Below, piece after piece: positions 47,220 through 55,697 of a DNA stretch of 64,000 bases. The DNA lies in assembly GCF_031128465.2 (NCBI RefSeq), contig NZ_CP155618.1, positions 2,780,501 through 2,844,500 on the forward strand, given 5' to 3'. This DNA is from Mariniflexile litorale. Lineage in GTDB: Bacteria; Bacteroidota; Bacteroidia; Flavobacteriales; Flavobacteriaceae. Each line of letters opens with the position of its first letter. Position 1 is the stretch's first letter. Position numbers and translations under genes: made by a program. The notes beneath the pieces were generated by a model. It made no database searches. It saw only the letters and a program-made list of their open reading frames with translations, and was not told where the DNA came from.

Positions 47220-48048
47220 TTGCTTGGTTATGAGTAAAATAATTATTATATTTATCTAATCGGAAAAACTTAAAATTGTGTTATTAAGAATTGGAAAGTA
47301 GGATGTGTAAGTCAATGAGAATATAGTATAAAAAGATTTTCGATGTAAATAGTGATTTGGCTGTCGTGGTGATTCTTCGTCAGCTTTTTCTTTTTTATAT
47401 ATGTGTGTTAAAATATTTCATTTTTGCTAAAACTCTATCTATTTTTGTTTTTATTGCCGTAATAATTTAGAATTTTTAAAAATATTTATTATTAAACCCC
47501 TAAAATATAGTCTCTTCTAGTCTCTTCTAGTCTCTTCTAGTCTCTTCTAGTCTCTTCTAGTCTCTTCTATTATCTTCTATTATCTTTATTAATAACCAAA
47601 ATTTTTGAGGACTTAGGTTTTAACATTGCATTCCATCACTATTAAAATTTTAGTGTTCCAGATTTGTTTATTTTTGATACTTTTTTTATCATAATAAAAT
47701 CAATAATTAGAATATCAATATGTCCTTCACTAGATCGAAAATATTTTGTTTCACTATTATTTCACTTAATTATTTTGACTGCTTGGATAGGACGGTCAAT
47801 GTGAGCCACCTTCAGCGGATAAAAGTGAGCATAGCAATAATTACTGCAAACCCGTTTATAGCTTAGGCTGAAACGAGTTTTTAAGTGGCTCAACAATTTC
47901 TGTTTTAAGTGGTTCGCCTTAACCGTTTTTTGTAGTTTATATGGAAAATGCGTGTTTGAGTGCGAGGATTTTCCGCCGTAAACCGAAGATAGCAAATTTG
48001 CTAGGACTTTTCGAGAGGAAAGTCAGAAGTAATGAACTATAACTGGTA
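47220..48048. other. Intergenic region downstream of the toxin locus
   Basis: About 830 bases contain no convincing gene. It holds the 10-bp tandem array at 47511-47588. Between 47765 and 48040 there is a less AT-rich stretch with several imperfect hairpins (for example GGAAAAT / ATTTTCC at 47942-47976 and GACTTT / AAAGTC at 48006-48026), which may be a structured RNA or a decayed gene. A 77-codon minus frame there has no recognisable features. Confidence 0.55.
47511..47588. repeat. 10-bp tandem array (TCTCTTCTAG)
   Basis: Five perfect copies of TCTCTTCTAG (47511-47560) are followed by TCTCTTCTAT, TATCTTCTAT and a partial TATCTTTA. The period is exactly 10 bp and there are no spacers. Confidence 0.95.
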
Positions 48049-48603
48049 TTACTTGCTGGCTTTTTTTAATGTTTTTTCAGCTTGTTTGATATGTCTATCA
48101 TTATGATATATCAGTACTCTAAATGTATCTCCTAATTTTAATTTAATCCATTTCGAAATCGAAATTGCTGTTTTCGTTTTGTCTAGATTAACATTTTTAG
48201 ACTTATCTAAAAGTTCAATTATCTGATGTTGTTGATTTATAAACTTTTCGAGTGTTTCAATATCTAGTTCTGAGTTTAAAGGATTCATGGATTTAAATGT
48301 TTTCATTTTGTTTAAATCCTCATTGTATGAAACAGACTTACTAAAATATTTACCTAACCAATTACTTTTAAAAATTTCAGAACTTTTGTAATTAGAGGTT
48401 TTAATCTTGTTTGTTATTTCTGGAATATAGAAATCGCCATACCTATTTAAATGTTCTATACATTCTAATATACTCCAACTTTCTGCATTTTGTTTCCAAT
48501 TTAGTAAATCAATAGGTTGATTTTTTAATTTTTCTATGCTATTCAAATTTTGACGAGTAATATCTAATAGACTTTGTAATAATTTTTTAGTTGCTATTGC
48601 CAT
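48049..48603 (-). CDS. DinB-like (DinB_2) domain protein
   Basis: From ATG 48603 (MAIATKKLLQSLLDITRQNL) the product has 184 residues; a longer frame from 48663 adds a hydrophobic stretch unlike the family. The four-helix DinB fold is suggested by the first-helix region SWSILECIEHLNRYGDFYI and a final YHNDRHIKQAEKTL, with histidines at the usual metal positions. Relatives are metal-dependent thiol transferases or damage-linked proteins; the substrate is unknown. A Crp/Fnr regulator lies upstream on the same strand and may control it. Confidence 0.75.
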   Translation of the reverse strand: MAIATKKLLQSLLDITRQNLNSIEKLKNQPIDLLNWKQNAESWSILECIEHLNRYGDFYIPEITNKIKTSNYKSSEIFKSNWLGKYFSKSVSYNEDLNKMKTFKSMNPLNSELDIETLEKFINQQHQIIELLDKSKNVNLDKTKTAISISKWIKLKLGDTFRVLIYHNDRHIKQAEKTLKKASK

Positions 48604-48659
48604 TATTATTATTTTTATACAAATGTCTATCAATAAACAACAAAAAAGATTGATTGAAA

Positions 48660-49196
48660 TCAAGATTTTTTAATTCTAGAAAGTGTTTCAGGTGTCATCC
48701 CTAAATAGGAAGCAATATATTTGTTTGGTATTTCTTGAAACAGTTGAGGACTTCGCTTTAAGACCCTCTTATATCTTTCAATTGGTGAAGATGTTAGAAT
48801 ATCTCTTTCTCTTTCCATTTGCTGCAAAACGAAGTTTTCTAGAATAGAAAGCCATATTTCTTTGTTCTCAGATGACGACTCTATGAAAGAGATATATTTT
48901 TTTTTGTTGATGACTTTAACAGTCGTTTTTTTTAACGCTTGAATATAAAAGTCAGACGGTTCTTCATTCAAAAATGAATCTAATGAAGCTATTAGATTGT
49001 TCTTATAACCAAACCTAATTGTATGTTCTTCATATTCATCGATTACAAATATTCTAAGACTCCCATTTGTTACTAAATAGATATTTGTATCAATACTACC
49101 TTTTACTTTCAAATACTCATTACGTTCAAGTTCTATTTCCCTATCCCAAAGGTCATTCTTGTTTATTCTTTCAACTAAATTTGATATTGGGTTCAT
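48660..49196 (-). CDS. Crp/Fnr-type transcriptional regulator
   Basis: The 178-residue protein has an N-terminal cyclic-nucleotide-binding-like beta roll (VKGSIDTNIYLVTNGSLRIF) and the C-terminal helix-turn-helix IPNKYIASYLGMTPETLSRI, the form common in Bacteroidota. The phosphate-binding cassette Arg is not obvious and there are no Fnr iron-sulfur cysteines, so the ligand is unknown. It lies 56 bp upstream of the DinB-like gene on the same strand. It is one of three such regulators in this 15-kb region. Confidence 0.85.
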   Translation of the reverse strand: MNPISNLVERINKNDLWDREIELERNEYLKVKGSIDTNIYLVTNGSLRIFVIDEYEEHTIRFGYKNNLIASLDSFLNEEPSDFYIQALKKTTVKVINKKKYISFIESSSENKEIWLSILENFVLQQMERERDILTSSPIERYKRVLKRSPQLFQEIPNKYIASYLGMTPETLSRIKKS

Positions 49197-49206
49197 ATTG
49201 GCTTGC

Positions 49207-49340
49207 AGGTAACGTTTTGCAGCTACACGCAGGCAGGGATTTAACCACTGAACTTCCTGCGAAGAACTGAAATTTAATTTTAGTACTTTTCTGTCCTGCG
49301 AAGCACAAAGCCTTACTTACGTATAGATGATGTTAGCGGG
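49207..49340. repeat. attC-like imperfect palindrome A
   Basis: The element starts AGGTAACGTTTTGCAGC and ends GATGTTAGCGGG, with internal partial inverted repeats including two CCTGCGAAG copies. The TAAC...GTTA ends recall integron attC sites. I recall similar elements as frequent in flavobacteria; there is no integrase in the window. Confidence 0.45.
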
Positions 49341-49355
49341 TCGTTGTCCTTCACT

Positions 49356-50111
49356 CTAATCATTGTTTCGGTTTAGCTTATATGTTACTGTTTTCTTCTC
49401 AGGATTGTCACTTTCAGTATCAAAAATAGCAATGCCTTCGTTGGTATTGTCTAGTTGTCTAATTAATAAACCTTTATTATTCCAAATAGAACTCTTTCCT
49501 GCACAATCATATTCTCCAGATTTACCCACAAGATTAGCCATTACTGTCGTCATTTGATATTTTTTGGCAATACCAGAAATTCGATTTATATCCTTGTCAA
49601 CTCCGTTTATTGAGTTCAATACACTAGCTATATAAATATTAGCACCATTCTTAAATGCCTTTTCAGAGTGTTCTGGAATTGATGTCTCATAACAGATTGC
49701 AAATGCTAGTTTATTACTTTCAAATGTTATGGGAGGTGAATTTTTACCAGAAACAAAATATTTTTCTTCACCTGGATGCAAATATTCTTTTGAATAAGTT
49801 ATTCTAGGTTTATTTGGTTGAAAAAGTATCATACTTATACAGATCCCTACTTCATTTTTTGTAGGTAATCCAAATCCAATAATAATTTTACTTGAATCAC
49901 TAATTTTTTGAAATTCATCAAATCTTTTATCATTTTCGGTAGTTGCTAATTCTTCAACTAATTCAGGTTCGTAACCTGTCAATGATAATTCTGGAAACAC
50001 TATGATATCAGCACTGTTTTGAATAGAAAGAACTATCAACTTTATATGATTTTCTATATTCTTTTGAATATCTCCTTTAATAGGCTTTGTCTGTGCAATA
50101 CAAATTTTCAT
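49356..50111 (-). CDS. Carbon-nitrogen hydrolase (nitrilase superfamily)
   Basis: From ATG 50111 (MKICIAQTKPIKGDIQKN) the protein has 251 residues. The catalytic triad is visible: Glu in VFPELSLTGYEP, Lys in KEYLHPGEEKYF and Cys in AICYETSIPEH. A second conserved Glu lies in PGEEKYF. Such enzymes hydrolyse amides or nitriles in the cytoplasm; the substrate is unknown. It lies downstream of a small lipoprotein gene on the same strand (21-bp gap), and both are flanked by attC-like palindromes. Confidence 0.9.
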   Translation of the reverse strand: MKICIAQTKPIKGDIQKNIENHIKLIVLSIQNSADIIVFPELSLTGYEPELVEELATTENDKRFDEFQKISDSSKIIIGFGLPTKNEVGICISMILFQPNKPRITYSKEYLHPGEEKYFVSGKNSPPITFESNKLAFAICYETSIPEHSEKAFKNGANIYIASVLNSINGVDKDINRISGIAKKYQMTTVMANLVGKSGEYDCAGKSSIWNNKGLLIRQLDNTNEGIAIFDTESDNPEKKTVTYKLNRNND

Positions 50112-50132
50112 ATAATATTTTTTATACACAGC

Positions 50133-50633
50133 TTAGCTACCGTTTTTTTGCTTCCACCATTCCAGTATTTCATTCACTTTTTCTTTGTCATAACTCTCAC
50201 AAATATAGAGTTCGTTTGGATATGGTTCGTTTTTTCGATAAGCCTCTATTATTGAAATAACTTGATCTCCAATTGTCATATTTTTTGGGTCAGGAATAAA
50301 TGAGGATATAACTCGATTAACACATTTTGCTTTTTCTTTTGATTCAATTTGAGAAATCAGAAATTTTAGGTCAGAATTAGTAATCCAATTTTTGTCAGTT
50401 TGTCCAATGGTTGATAATATATTCAATTCATTATCATTTCCAAATTTCAATTCCGTAATAAATTCTTTTACGGTTATTTCGGACATTCTGATCCAGCCAT
50501 TTTCTTGCGTATATTTTTGGTATTCATTTTCTGCTATCTCAAAGTCATTAATTATAGCATTATGTTCCTTTGAGTTTTCTTTACAAGAAACTAATAACAA
50601 AACTAAAATTAATATAAATATCGATTTGTTCAT
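50133..50633 (-). CDS. Hypothetical lipoprotein
   Basis: From ATG 50633 (MNKSIFILILVLLLVSC) this 166-residue product has a clear lipoprotein signal peptide with lipobox LVSC. The mature domain is helical and charged and ends EILEWWKQKNGS. I recognise no domain. It forms a two-gene unit with the nitrilase, and an attC-like palindrome begins 18 bases upstream of its start. Confidence 0.7.
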   Translation of the reverse strand: MNKSIFILILVLLLVSCKENSKEHNAIINDFEIAENEYQKYTQENGWIRMSEITVKEFITELKFGNDNELNILSTIGQTDKNWITNSDLKFLISQIESKEKAKCVNRVISSFIPDPKNMTIGDQVISIIEAYRKNEPYPNELYICESYDKEKVNEILEWWKQKNGS

Positions 50634-50651
50634 AATTTGTTCGTATCTCAA

Positions 50652-50725
50652 AGGTAACCAACGGATAGTAATGCTAGTGCGACGTTTACCATTTAGGGAG
50701 CATTAGCGCATATAATTTGTTATCT
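50652..50725. repeat. attC-like imperfect palindrome B
   Basis: The outer ends AGGTAACCAA and TTTGTTATCT are inverted matches at 8 of 10 positions. An inner AATGC / GCATT stem lies within. Together with element A it flanks the nitrilase-lipoprotein pair. The remaining bases up to 50970 hold nothing recognisable. Confidence 0.45.
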
Positions 50726-50970
50726 GTGAGTTGTTCTTCATTTGACAATAGGTCTACTTTGTTTCTCAAACTTTAGATTGGACTTGCAACAAAAAGTCGG
50801 ACATTTTTTTAAGATCTATGCTACACTTTTAAATTGATAAAACAAATATCAGTCATAAAAATTCATTCAAACTTGTCATATGTAAAGAAATTCAAATTAT
50901 TTATGGACAAATATTTAATCCCTATAGAAATTTAAGACTGATAGGATAGATTTCACAAGTTTAATATTGA

Positions 50971-51315
50971 CTATCTATTTCTAGTACCCCATTCAGACAT
51001 TTGGATCAAAATGGATTCTAAAGATTTTCCTTTTTCAGAAAGTTCATATTCTACCCTAGGCGGAACTTCTGGATATGGAATGCGCTTTATTAAGCCATCT
51101 GCCTGAAGCTCCTTAAGCTGTGCTATGAGCATCCTTTCTGAAATTCCTATTAATCTACTTTTTAATTCGCCATATCTTAATGTCCTTTTATCCAATAGAA
51201 ATGCTAGAATACTAAGCTTCCATCTGCCATTTAGTACTGAATTGGTGTAAGCTATACCACAATTAGCCTCCAACTGTTCTTTGTTTATTGTATTGGTTGA
51301 CGTTGTTTTTCTCAT
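50971..51315 (-). CDS. HxlR-family transcriptional regulator
   Basis: The 114-residue winged-helix protein has the HxlR core: CGIAYTNSVLNGRWKLSIL, LRYGELKSRLIGISERMLI and the wing RIPYPEVPPRVEYELSEKG. HxlR proteins often sense reactive or electrophilic compounds. It is divergent from the DoxX-like gene at 51,399 with an 83-bp shared control region, a common arrangement in which the regulator controls the neighbour. Confidence 0.93.
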   Translation of the reverse strand: MRKTTSTNTINKEQLEANCGIAYTNSVLNGRWKLSILAFLLDKRTLRYGELKSRLIGISERMLIAQLKELQADGLIKRIPYPEVPPRVEYELSEKGKSLESILIQMSEWGTRNR

Positions 51316-51398
51316 TTTTTACTTTTTTATTAGTACCATACAATTTTGTATGTACTATCTTAAAACGAATTTAACACTTAATTTTGTAGAAAAAAAAC

Positions 51399-51770
51399 AT
51401 GAAACTACTCGTTCAAATTATACATTGGGTTGCTTATACATATTTAGTTTATGCATTTGGTTATGCAAGCATTTTCAAAGTTTTTCAAAAACAAAGCATG
51501 ATGGAAAACATGAGGGATTTTGGCTTTGGCCAAACATGGACTTTGTTTATCGGTTATGCAGAATTATTAGGTGTGTTTGGATTAATCTTTGGGATATGGA
51601 TCCACCAAATTAAGAACATCTCAACTATTTGGTTATTACCTTTTGCTATTGGGGCTCTGATGGTGCATTTCGCACATAACGATTACACATATTACACTAC
51701 CGCATTATATTGTTGTATTGCTTGTGTTATCTTACTTGCAACAGATAAAAATTTTAAGATTGTAGTGTAA
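51399..51770 (+). CDS. DoxX-like membrane protein
   Basis: This 123-residue protein has four predicted membrane helices and the DoxX-like pattern AFGYASIFKVFQKQSMMENM, then GYAELLGVFGLIFGIW. DoxX relatives are small quinone- or redox-linked membrane proteins. It is divergently transcribed from hxlR, which probably regulates it. Confidence 0.88.
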   Translation: MKLLVQIIHWVAYTYLVYAFGYASIFKVFQKQSMMENMRDFGFGQTWTLFIGYAELLGVFGLIFGIWIHQIKNISTIWLLPFAIGALMVHFAHNDYTYYTTALYCCIACVILLATDKNFKIVV

Positions 51771-51814
51771 ATCAAGGAAAAGATATTATTTATTTACCTG
51801 CTTTATTTTAATTA

Positions 51815-53089
51815 TCAGTCAAATTTTATAAACATTTTACTAAAGTTCAATGTCATTTTTTCAAATTTTTGGATGAAGTCTTGGCCAATGTTTCCATAAA
51901 CTTTTTGTTTGTCCCCTAATGGCTCTTTAAGTAAATCGATATTATTTAGAATCACTTCTTTTCCCAGAATGTTAAAAACAGCGTCTATCTTAAATCCATC
52001 GAATTGCTTATGACCTCCAGCTCCACCAAAACTTATAGGTTCGATTTTATGATTTTTATCAATTTCTATTTTGTTTTCGATATAATAAGGATGGTAAAGC
52101 ATGCTGCTATCTGCTCCTGTATCAAAAGTGTAATGCTTACCATCAATATAAATTAAGGGCGTAAGGCCATTTAATGCCATATTAGAATCTCCAAATAATG
52201 TCGTTTCAGTTTGAGGTACAATAAAATAACCATCATGAGTGATTTGTATTTCTTTCATTGCAGAAATTATAGGAAACCCTATTATACCATAAATTTGGTA
52301 ATCAATTTGAGGGAAAGCCATGTCTTTGTCATCAAACACCAGAAAAATAGCATTTTTTACAATGATATTGTTTATTTTCAATTCTTTACATACTGCAAGT
52401 TGGGCGTTCACCTTGATGCCGGTTATTGAGCCTACTTGAATGTCTGAAGGAATTATTTTCATATTTAGTTTTTGAGCAATGGATTTTATGGTTGTGGATA
52501 TATTAGCACCGGTATCAAATACGAAATCCAGGGAATCATTAGCGACAACCACACTTAAATTGTTCAGTCCGGCTTTATCTTTTTTTATCTTAATTCGGTT
52601 ATCATTATTAATAATGACATGCTGTGGAGGTTCGTTTTCTAAAGCAGTCCATATTTTATTATTGTTTTCCAGGTCACTGATTTCATTTTCATCAACCAAG
52701 GGTTTGTATTGGTCTAAAATAATACTTACCGCTTCTTTAGCCTCCTTGTACTTGAATAGTTTAACGGCATTATCTTCTTTTAACCTGTAAAGCTGAAGCA
52801 TTAAGGAATCCGGAATTAAATATGTTTTTTTCATTAGTTCTGCTATCTTTCTATCTGATGCTTCAAGGTTATTAAAAGCATTGTCTAATGTTGCTTCTAT
52901 GACAAGGCCATATCCAGTTGGGATAGCTTCTCTTTTTTGTTTATAGTATTCCATTGCCTTAAAAAAATCCTTTTGTTTAATTAACTTATGGATTTCGATA
53001 AGTTCGCTACTTTGCGCATTACCTGATAGGGTAAAACCTATTAGCAGCAATGCTACAACAGCTAAATGTTTGCTTATTCCTGTTTTCAT
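51815..53089 (-). CDS. Two-lobed retropepsin-like aspartic protease
   Basis: The 424-residue protein has a signal peptide (cleavage near SGNAQ, residue 26), a helical TPR-like N-terminal region (about 27-130), and two aspartic-protease lobes. Lobe 1 has FDTGANIST (Asp192) and YGIIGFPII; lobe 2 has FDTGADSSM (Asp323) and YGNIGQDFI. Each lobe therefore keeps both the DTG and the hydrophobic-hydrophobic-Gly hallmark, so both catalytic aspartates can come from one chain. It is probably periplasmic or secreted. The substrate is unknown. Confidence 0.85.
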   Translation of the reverse strand: MKTGISKHLAVVALLLIGFTLSGNAQSSELIEIHKLIKQKDFFKAMEYYKQKREAIPTGYGLVIEATLDNAFNNLEASDRKIAELMKKTYLIPDSLMLQLYRLKEDNAVKLFKYKEAKEAVSIILDQYKPLVDENEISDLENNNKIWTALENEPPQHVIINNDNRIKIKKDKAGLNNLSVVVANDSLDFVFDTGANISTTIKSIAQKLNMKIIPSDIQVGSITGIKVNAQLAVCKELKINNIIVKNAIFLVFDDKDMAFPQIDYQIYGIIGFPIISAMKEIQITHDGYFIVPQTETTLFGDSNMALNGLTPLIYIDGKHYTFDTGADSSMLYHPYYIENKIEIDKNHKIEPISFGGAGGHKQFDGFKIDAVFNILGKEVILNNIDLLKEPLGDKQKVYGNIGQDFIQKFEKMTLNFSKMFIKFD

Positions 53090-53105
53090 ATGTACCGAAT
53101 TTTGT

Positions 53106-53546
53106 TTAAACGTTGAACTGCTTTAAATGATGATCTGTATGTTTATAGGCTAAACATCCTATTTGTTCTTTTGTCATTTTGCCGAAGAATGGATGGATAA
53201 AGCCATTACATTCAAATGTAGAATATATTTTGATTCCCTCAATCCAGCTTTTCTTTTGGGCCTGAACATCCCCTGTTTCCTCTTTGACAATTAATTCCGG
53301 GCTGGCATTGGCGTTTTTCATCATAGGCTTATTCAATACATCATCAAGAAATAACTCCCCAGGAAACTTATTAAGAAAATCCCTTTTAACATAAACCTTT
53401 CCTTGAACCATCCCGTCCCATAATTTACAATGCACAATCATTTAGTATAAATTCATTTTTCCCCACAAGGGGTTTGCATTAACATTAAGATCTTCAATCC
53501 TTTCAATAAGATCATTTCTGTCAGACCTGTTAAAAATGTGTTTCAT
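53106..53546 (-). pseudogene. DUF1569 (DinB-like) protein with in-frame TAA
   Basis: ATG 53546 opens a frame (MKHIFNRSDRNDLIERIEDL) that reaches GKMNLY and then a TAA at 53444-53442. The same frame continues directly with MIVHCKLWDGM and ends with HPFFGKMTKEQIGC and KHTDHHLKQF, the DUF1569 signature. Homologues have a residue such as Gln before MIVHC, so a CAA-to-TAA change is likely. Without readthrough only the 111-residue part from Met 53441 could be made, lacking the first helix. DUF1569 is a DinB-like four-helix family of unknown function. Confidence 0.8.
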
Positions 53547-53687
53547 ACCATTTCATTGAATTTTTCACTACTGTTGCTATTATTTTGTATACATTACCAA
53601 TATTAATCTTGTTATTAGTTGAAATACTTGATTTTTAAAAAAGTTTAAATTTTGATGGCTCTTTGGTAATAGATTAATTTATAAGGC

Positions 53688-54122
53688 TCAAGGCTCTAAA
53701 TTAGTAGCAGCTTTATCAGTACCGTCCATATGCATAGGAAAAGATTGGTGTTGGTGTGTAACTTTCCATTCTCCTTTTATTTTTTGAAGTCCTAAGGTTT
53801 CCCTAAACCAAATGTCCGTTTCACTACCATCTGTACGCTTTCCAGTTAAATGCTCCAGGCTGCTTAAGAAGGCAATATCGCTATTGTTGGTTATTTCCAA
53901 TTCTTTTGTCTCTAATCCAATACCATTCTCAAAGGTTAAAAACCAGTTCTCTAGGTTATTTAAGCCCTCTAGCCCTTCATCAAATTTCTCCATCAAAGGT
54001 GGTGCCATTAAAAAAAGTACACAATTTTTTACAAATAGCTTATTTGCTTTTTTTGCATCTTTTTCACGAATTGCTCTGCTCAGATTTTCTTTTAGTTGTC
54101 TTATTTTATCTTCTTCTAACAT
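53688..54122 (-). CDS. SnoaL/NTF2-like protein
   Basis: The 144-residue protein has an N-terminal helix (EEDKIRQLKENLSRAIREKD) and a curved sheet with DIAFLSSLEHLTGKR and WKVTHQHQSFPM, typical of NTF2-like ketosteroid-isomerase-fold proteins. The His-rich end (THQHQSFPMHMDG) matches a common bacterial SnoaL subfamily. No catalytic function can be assigned. It stands alone between DUF1569 and a dihydrofolate-reductase-like gene. Confidence 0.82.
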   Translation of the reverse strand: MLEEDKIRQLKENLSRAIREKDAKKANKLFVKNCVLFLMAPPLMEKFDEGLEGLNNLENWFLTFENGIGLETKELEITNNSDIAFLSSLEHLTGKRTDGSETDIWFRETLGLQKIKGEWKVTHQHQSFPMHMDGTDKAATNLEP

Positions 54123-54218
54123 TTTTAAAATTTTATGAATAATGTATTTTGTAGTATATGCTAAAAATTTCTAAATCAGCAACAAGGTTTTAGCATAAAA
54201 TAATCTTAAATAAGATGG

Positions 54219-54779
54219 TTACAGACTGTAATGAATCGCTATTTCACCTTCTGAAAACTGTTTTACACTTAGTAATTTCAGTCGGCTTGAATTTTGGATA
54301 CGATTAAAAAACGGTATTCCTTTTCCGAAAAAGACAGGATATTGAATTACCCAGTATTCATCGATTAAATTAAGATGACTTAATGTTTCAAAAGTCGTGG
54401 GACTACCAAACATCAAAATATTTTTACCTGATTGGGCTTTTATGCCCTGGATACTGACCGCTATATTATCCGATATCACTTTAGTTTTTACCGTATGGTT
54501 GGATAGAGTCTTAGACAAAACAATTTTGTCAGCTGCCTTATACCAATTTGAATATTTAATGTCACTTTTCGTAGCATTTTCTTTATCCCCCGCTGTAGAC
54601 CAATAACTTTCCAGCATTTGGTAAGACACTCTTCCAACTAATGCGGCATCGGCATCGTCTGTCAAACTACATACAAAATCCAAATTTTCAGGACTTGGCT
54701 TGAAGTTATCAAATTCTCCATATTCACCTGCTACAAAGCCGTCCAATGAGGCGTGGACAATAAGTATTAATTTTCTCAT
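54219..54779 (-). CDS. Dihydrofolate reductase-like (RibD C-terminal) protein
   Basis: The 186-residue protein starts MRKLILIVHASLDGFVAG and contains DAALVGRVSYQMLESYW, KIVLSKTL, NILMFGSPTTFETLSHL and EYWVIQYPVFFGKG, the NADPH-binding pattern of the RibD C-terminal/DHFR-like family. The usual role is NADPH-dependent reduction of small molecules; the substrate is unknown. A paralogous family member lies at 55,066. Confidence 0.9.
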   Translation of the reverse strand: MRKLILIVHASLDGFVAGEYGEFDNFKPSPENLDFVCSLTDDADAALVGRVSYQMLESYWSTAGDKENATKSDIKYSNWYKAADKIVLSKTLSNHTVKTKVISDNIAVSIQGIKAQSGKNILMFGSPTTFETLSHLNLIDEYWVIQYPVFFGKGIPFFNRIQNSSRLKLLSVKQFSEGEIAIHYSL

Positions 54780-55065
54780 GTTTATTTATTATTATGTTAA
54801 TAAATCAACCAAAGTTTTCTATTATGAAGGCTTTGGCTATATGTTCTGGTTTCATTTTACAACGTTATACAGCTATCTAAAAAAGTTATTTAAAGGTGCT
54901 TCGCTTTCAATTCAAGCAAAGTCACATTCAAACTTCTGTGTTGAATTGGAAGCTGATTAGTATCTGTTAATTCTCAATAACCCGAAAACCAAATGATTTA
55001 TAGTACTTGATGAGTGATGATTGTTTGCCTAAGTATCCATTCTTATAAACTTTATTTTCAATTTT
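54780..55065. other. Intergenic region with attC-like motif
   Basis: No convincing gene is present. ACGTTATACAGCTATC near 54860 resembles the left end of attC-like element A (ACGTTTTGCAGCTACA), and a TGCTT / AAGCA inverted pair lies at 54897-54920. It may be a decayed copy. Confidence 0.3.
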
Positions 55066-55653
55066 TTAAACCTTGGCTAGATTGTTTTTGCTTTTAGTAT
55101 AGTGCAATTCAACAACTCCATTATTAAAAATCTTGTGGCTTTTTAATATTAATTCTTCTTTATTTTGGAAGTTCAAAAACAGTCTATCGCCTTTTCCAAC
55201 GATTACGGGATGTATTGATACAACCAGTTCATCAAAAAATGAATTTTTCAAGAACAATTTCCATAATCCTACACCACTTTCAACGGATATATTTTTTCCG
55301 TTTAGCTGCTTCAAATGTTCTAGTGACTCTGATAATGATTGAATATCTGAAAATTTAAGCAATTCAGAATTTTGCCAAACAATTTCTACGTTTGAACGAG
55401 ATAATACTATTTTATTTATTCCATTAATTCTTTGGGCAAACTGCTTTTCAATGTCAGAAACAGAAGTTTGTTCTGCGTTCGTCCAATACCCTGCTAATAA
55501 GGGATATGTTTTACTGCCAAAAACTGCCGTATCCAATTGTTCATAATAATGCATTGCAGATTTTAGGATGTCGTCACTCATTAACATCCATTTTTCTGGG
55601 TTTGAGACTACATTATCAAGGGACATATGAAAGCTTGTTATTATTTTTCTCAT
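55066..55653 (-). CDS. Dihydrofolate reductase-like (RibD C-terminal) protein
   Basis: This 195-residue relative of the gene at 54,219 starts MRKIITSFHMSLDNVVSNPE and carries DTAVFGSKTYPLLAGYW, NKIVLSRS, NISVESGVGLWKLFL and ELVVSIHPVIVGKG. The order of strands and the glycine-rich NADPH site fit the family. The two copies are clearly diverged, so they probably have different substrates. It lies next to the VOC gene on the same strand. Confidence 0.9.
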   Translation of the reverse strand: MRKIITSFHMSLDNVVSNPEKWMLMSDDILKSAMHYYEQLDTAVFGSKTYPLLAGYWTNAEQTSVSDIEKQFAQRINGINKIVLSRSNVEIVWQNSELLKFSDIQSLSESLEHLKQLNGKNISVESGVGLWKLFLKNSFFDELVVSIHPVIVGKGDRLFLNFQNKEELILKSHKIFNNGVVELHYTKSKNNLAKV

Positions 55654-55697
55654 TTTCTATGATTTTGTTTTGTCGTTTTACAATACTCACCAATAAC

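Noticed and set aside
47511-47588. Array looked at first like a CRISPR.
   Set aside because: Units are 10 bp and directly adjacent with no spacers, and no cas genes are in the window.
47762-47995. 77-codon open frame on the minus strand.
   Set aside because: Composition does not look like a protein (no hydrophobic core pattern) and it overlaps several DNA hairpins.
54700-54960. 86-codon plus-strand frame upstream of a DHFR-like gene.
   Set aside because: Its first third overlaps the DHFR-like gene in antisense and the rest runs through an attC-like spacer; no protein features seen.
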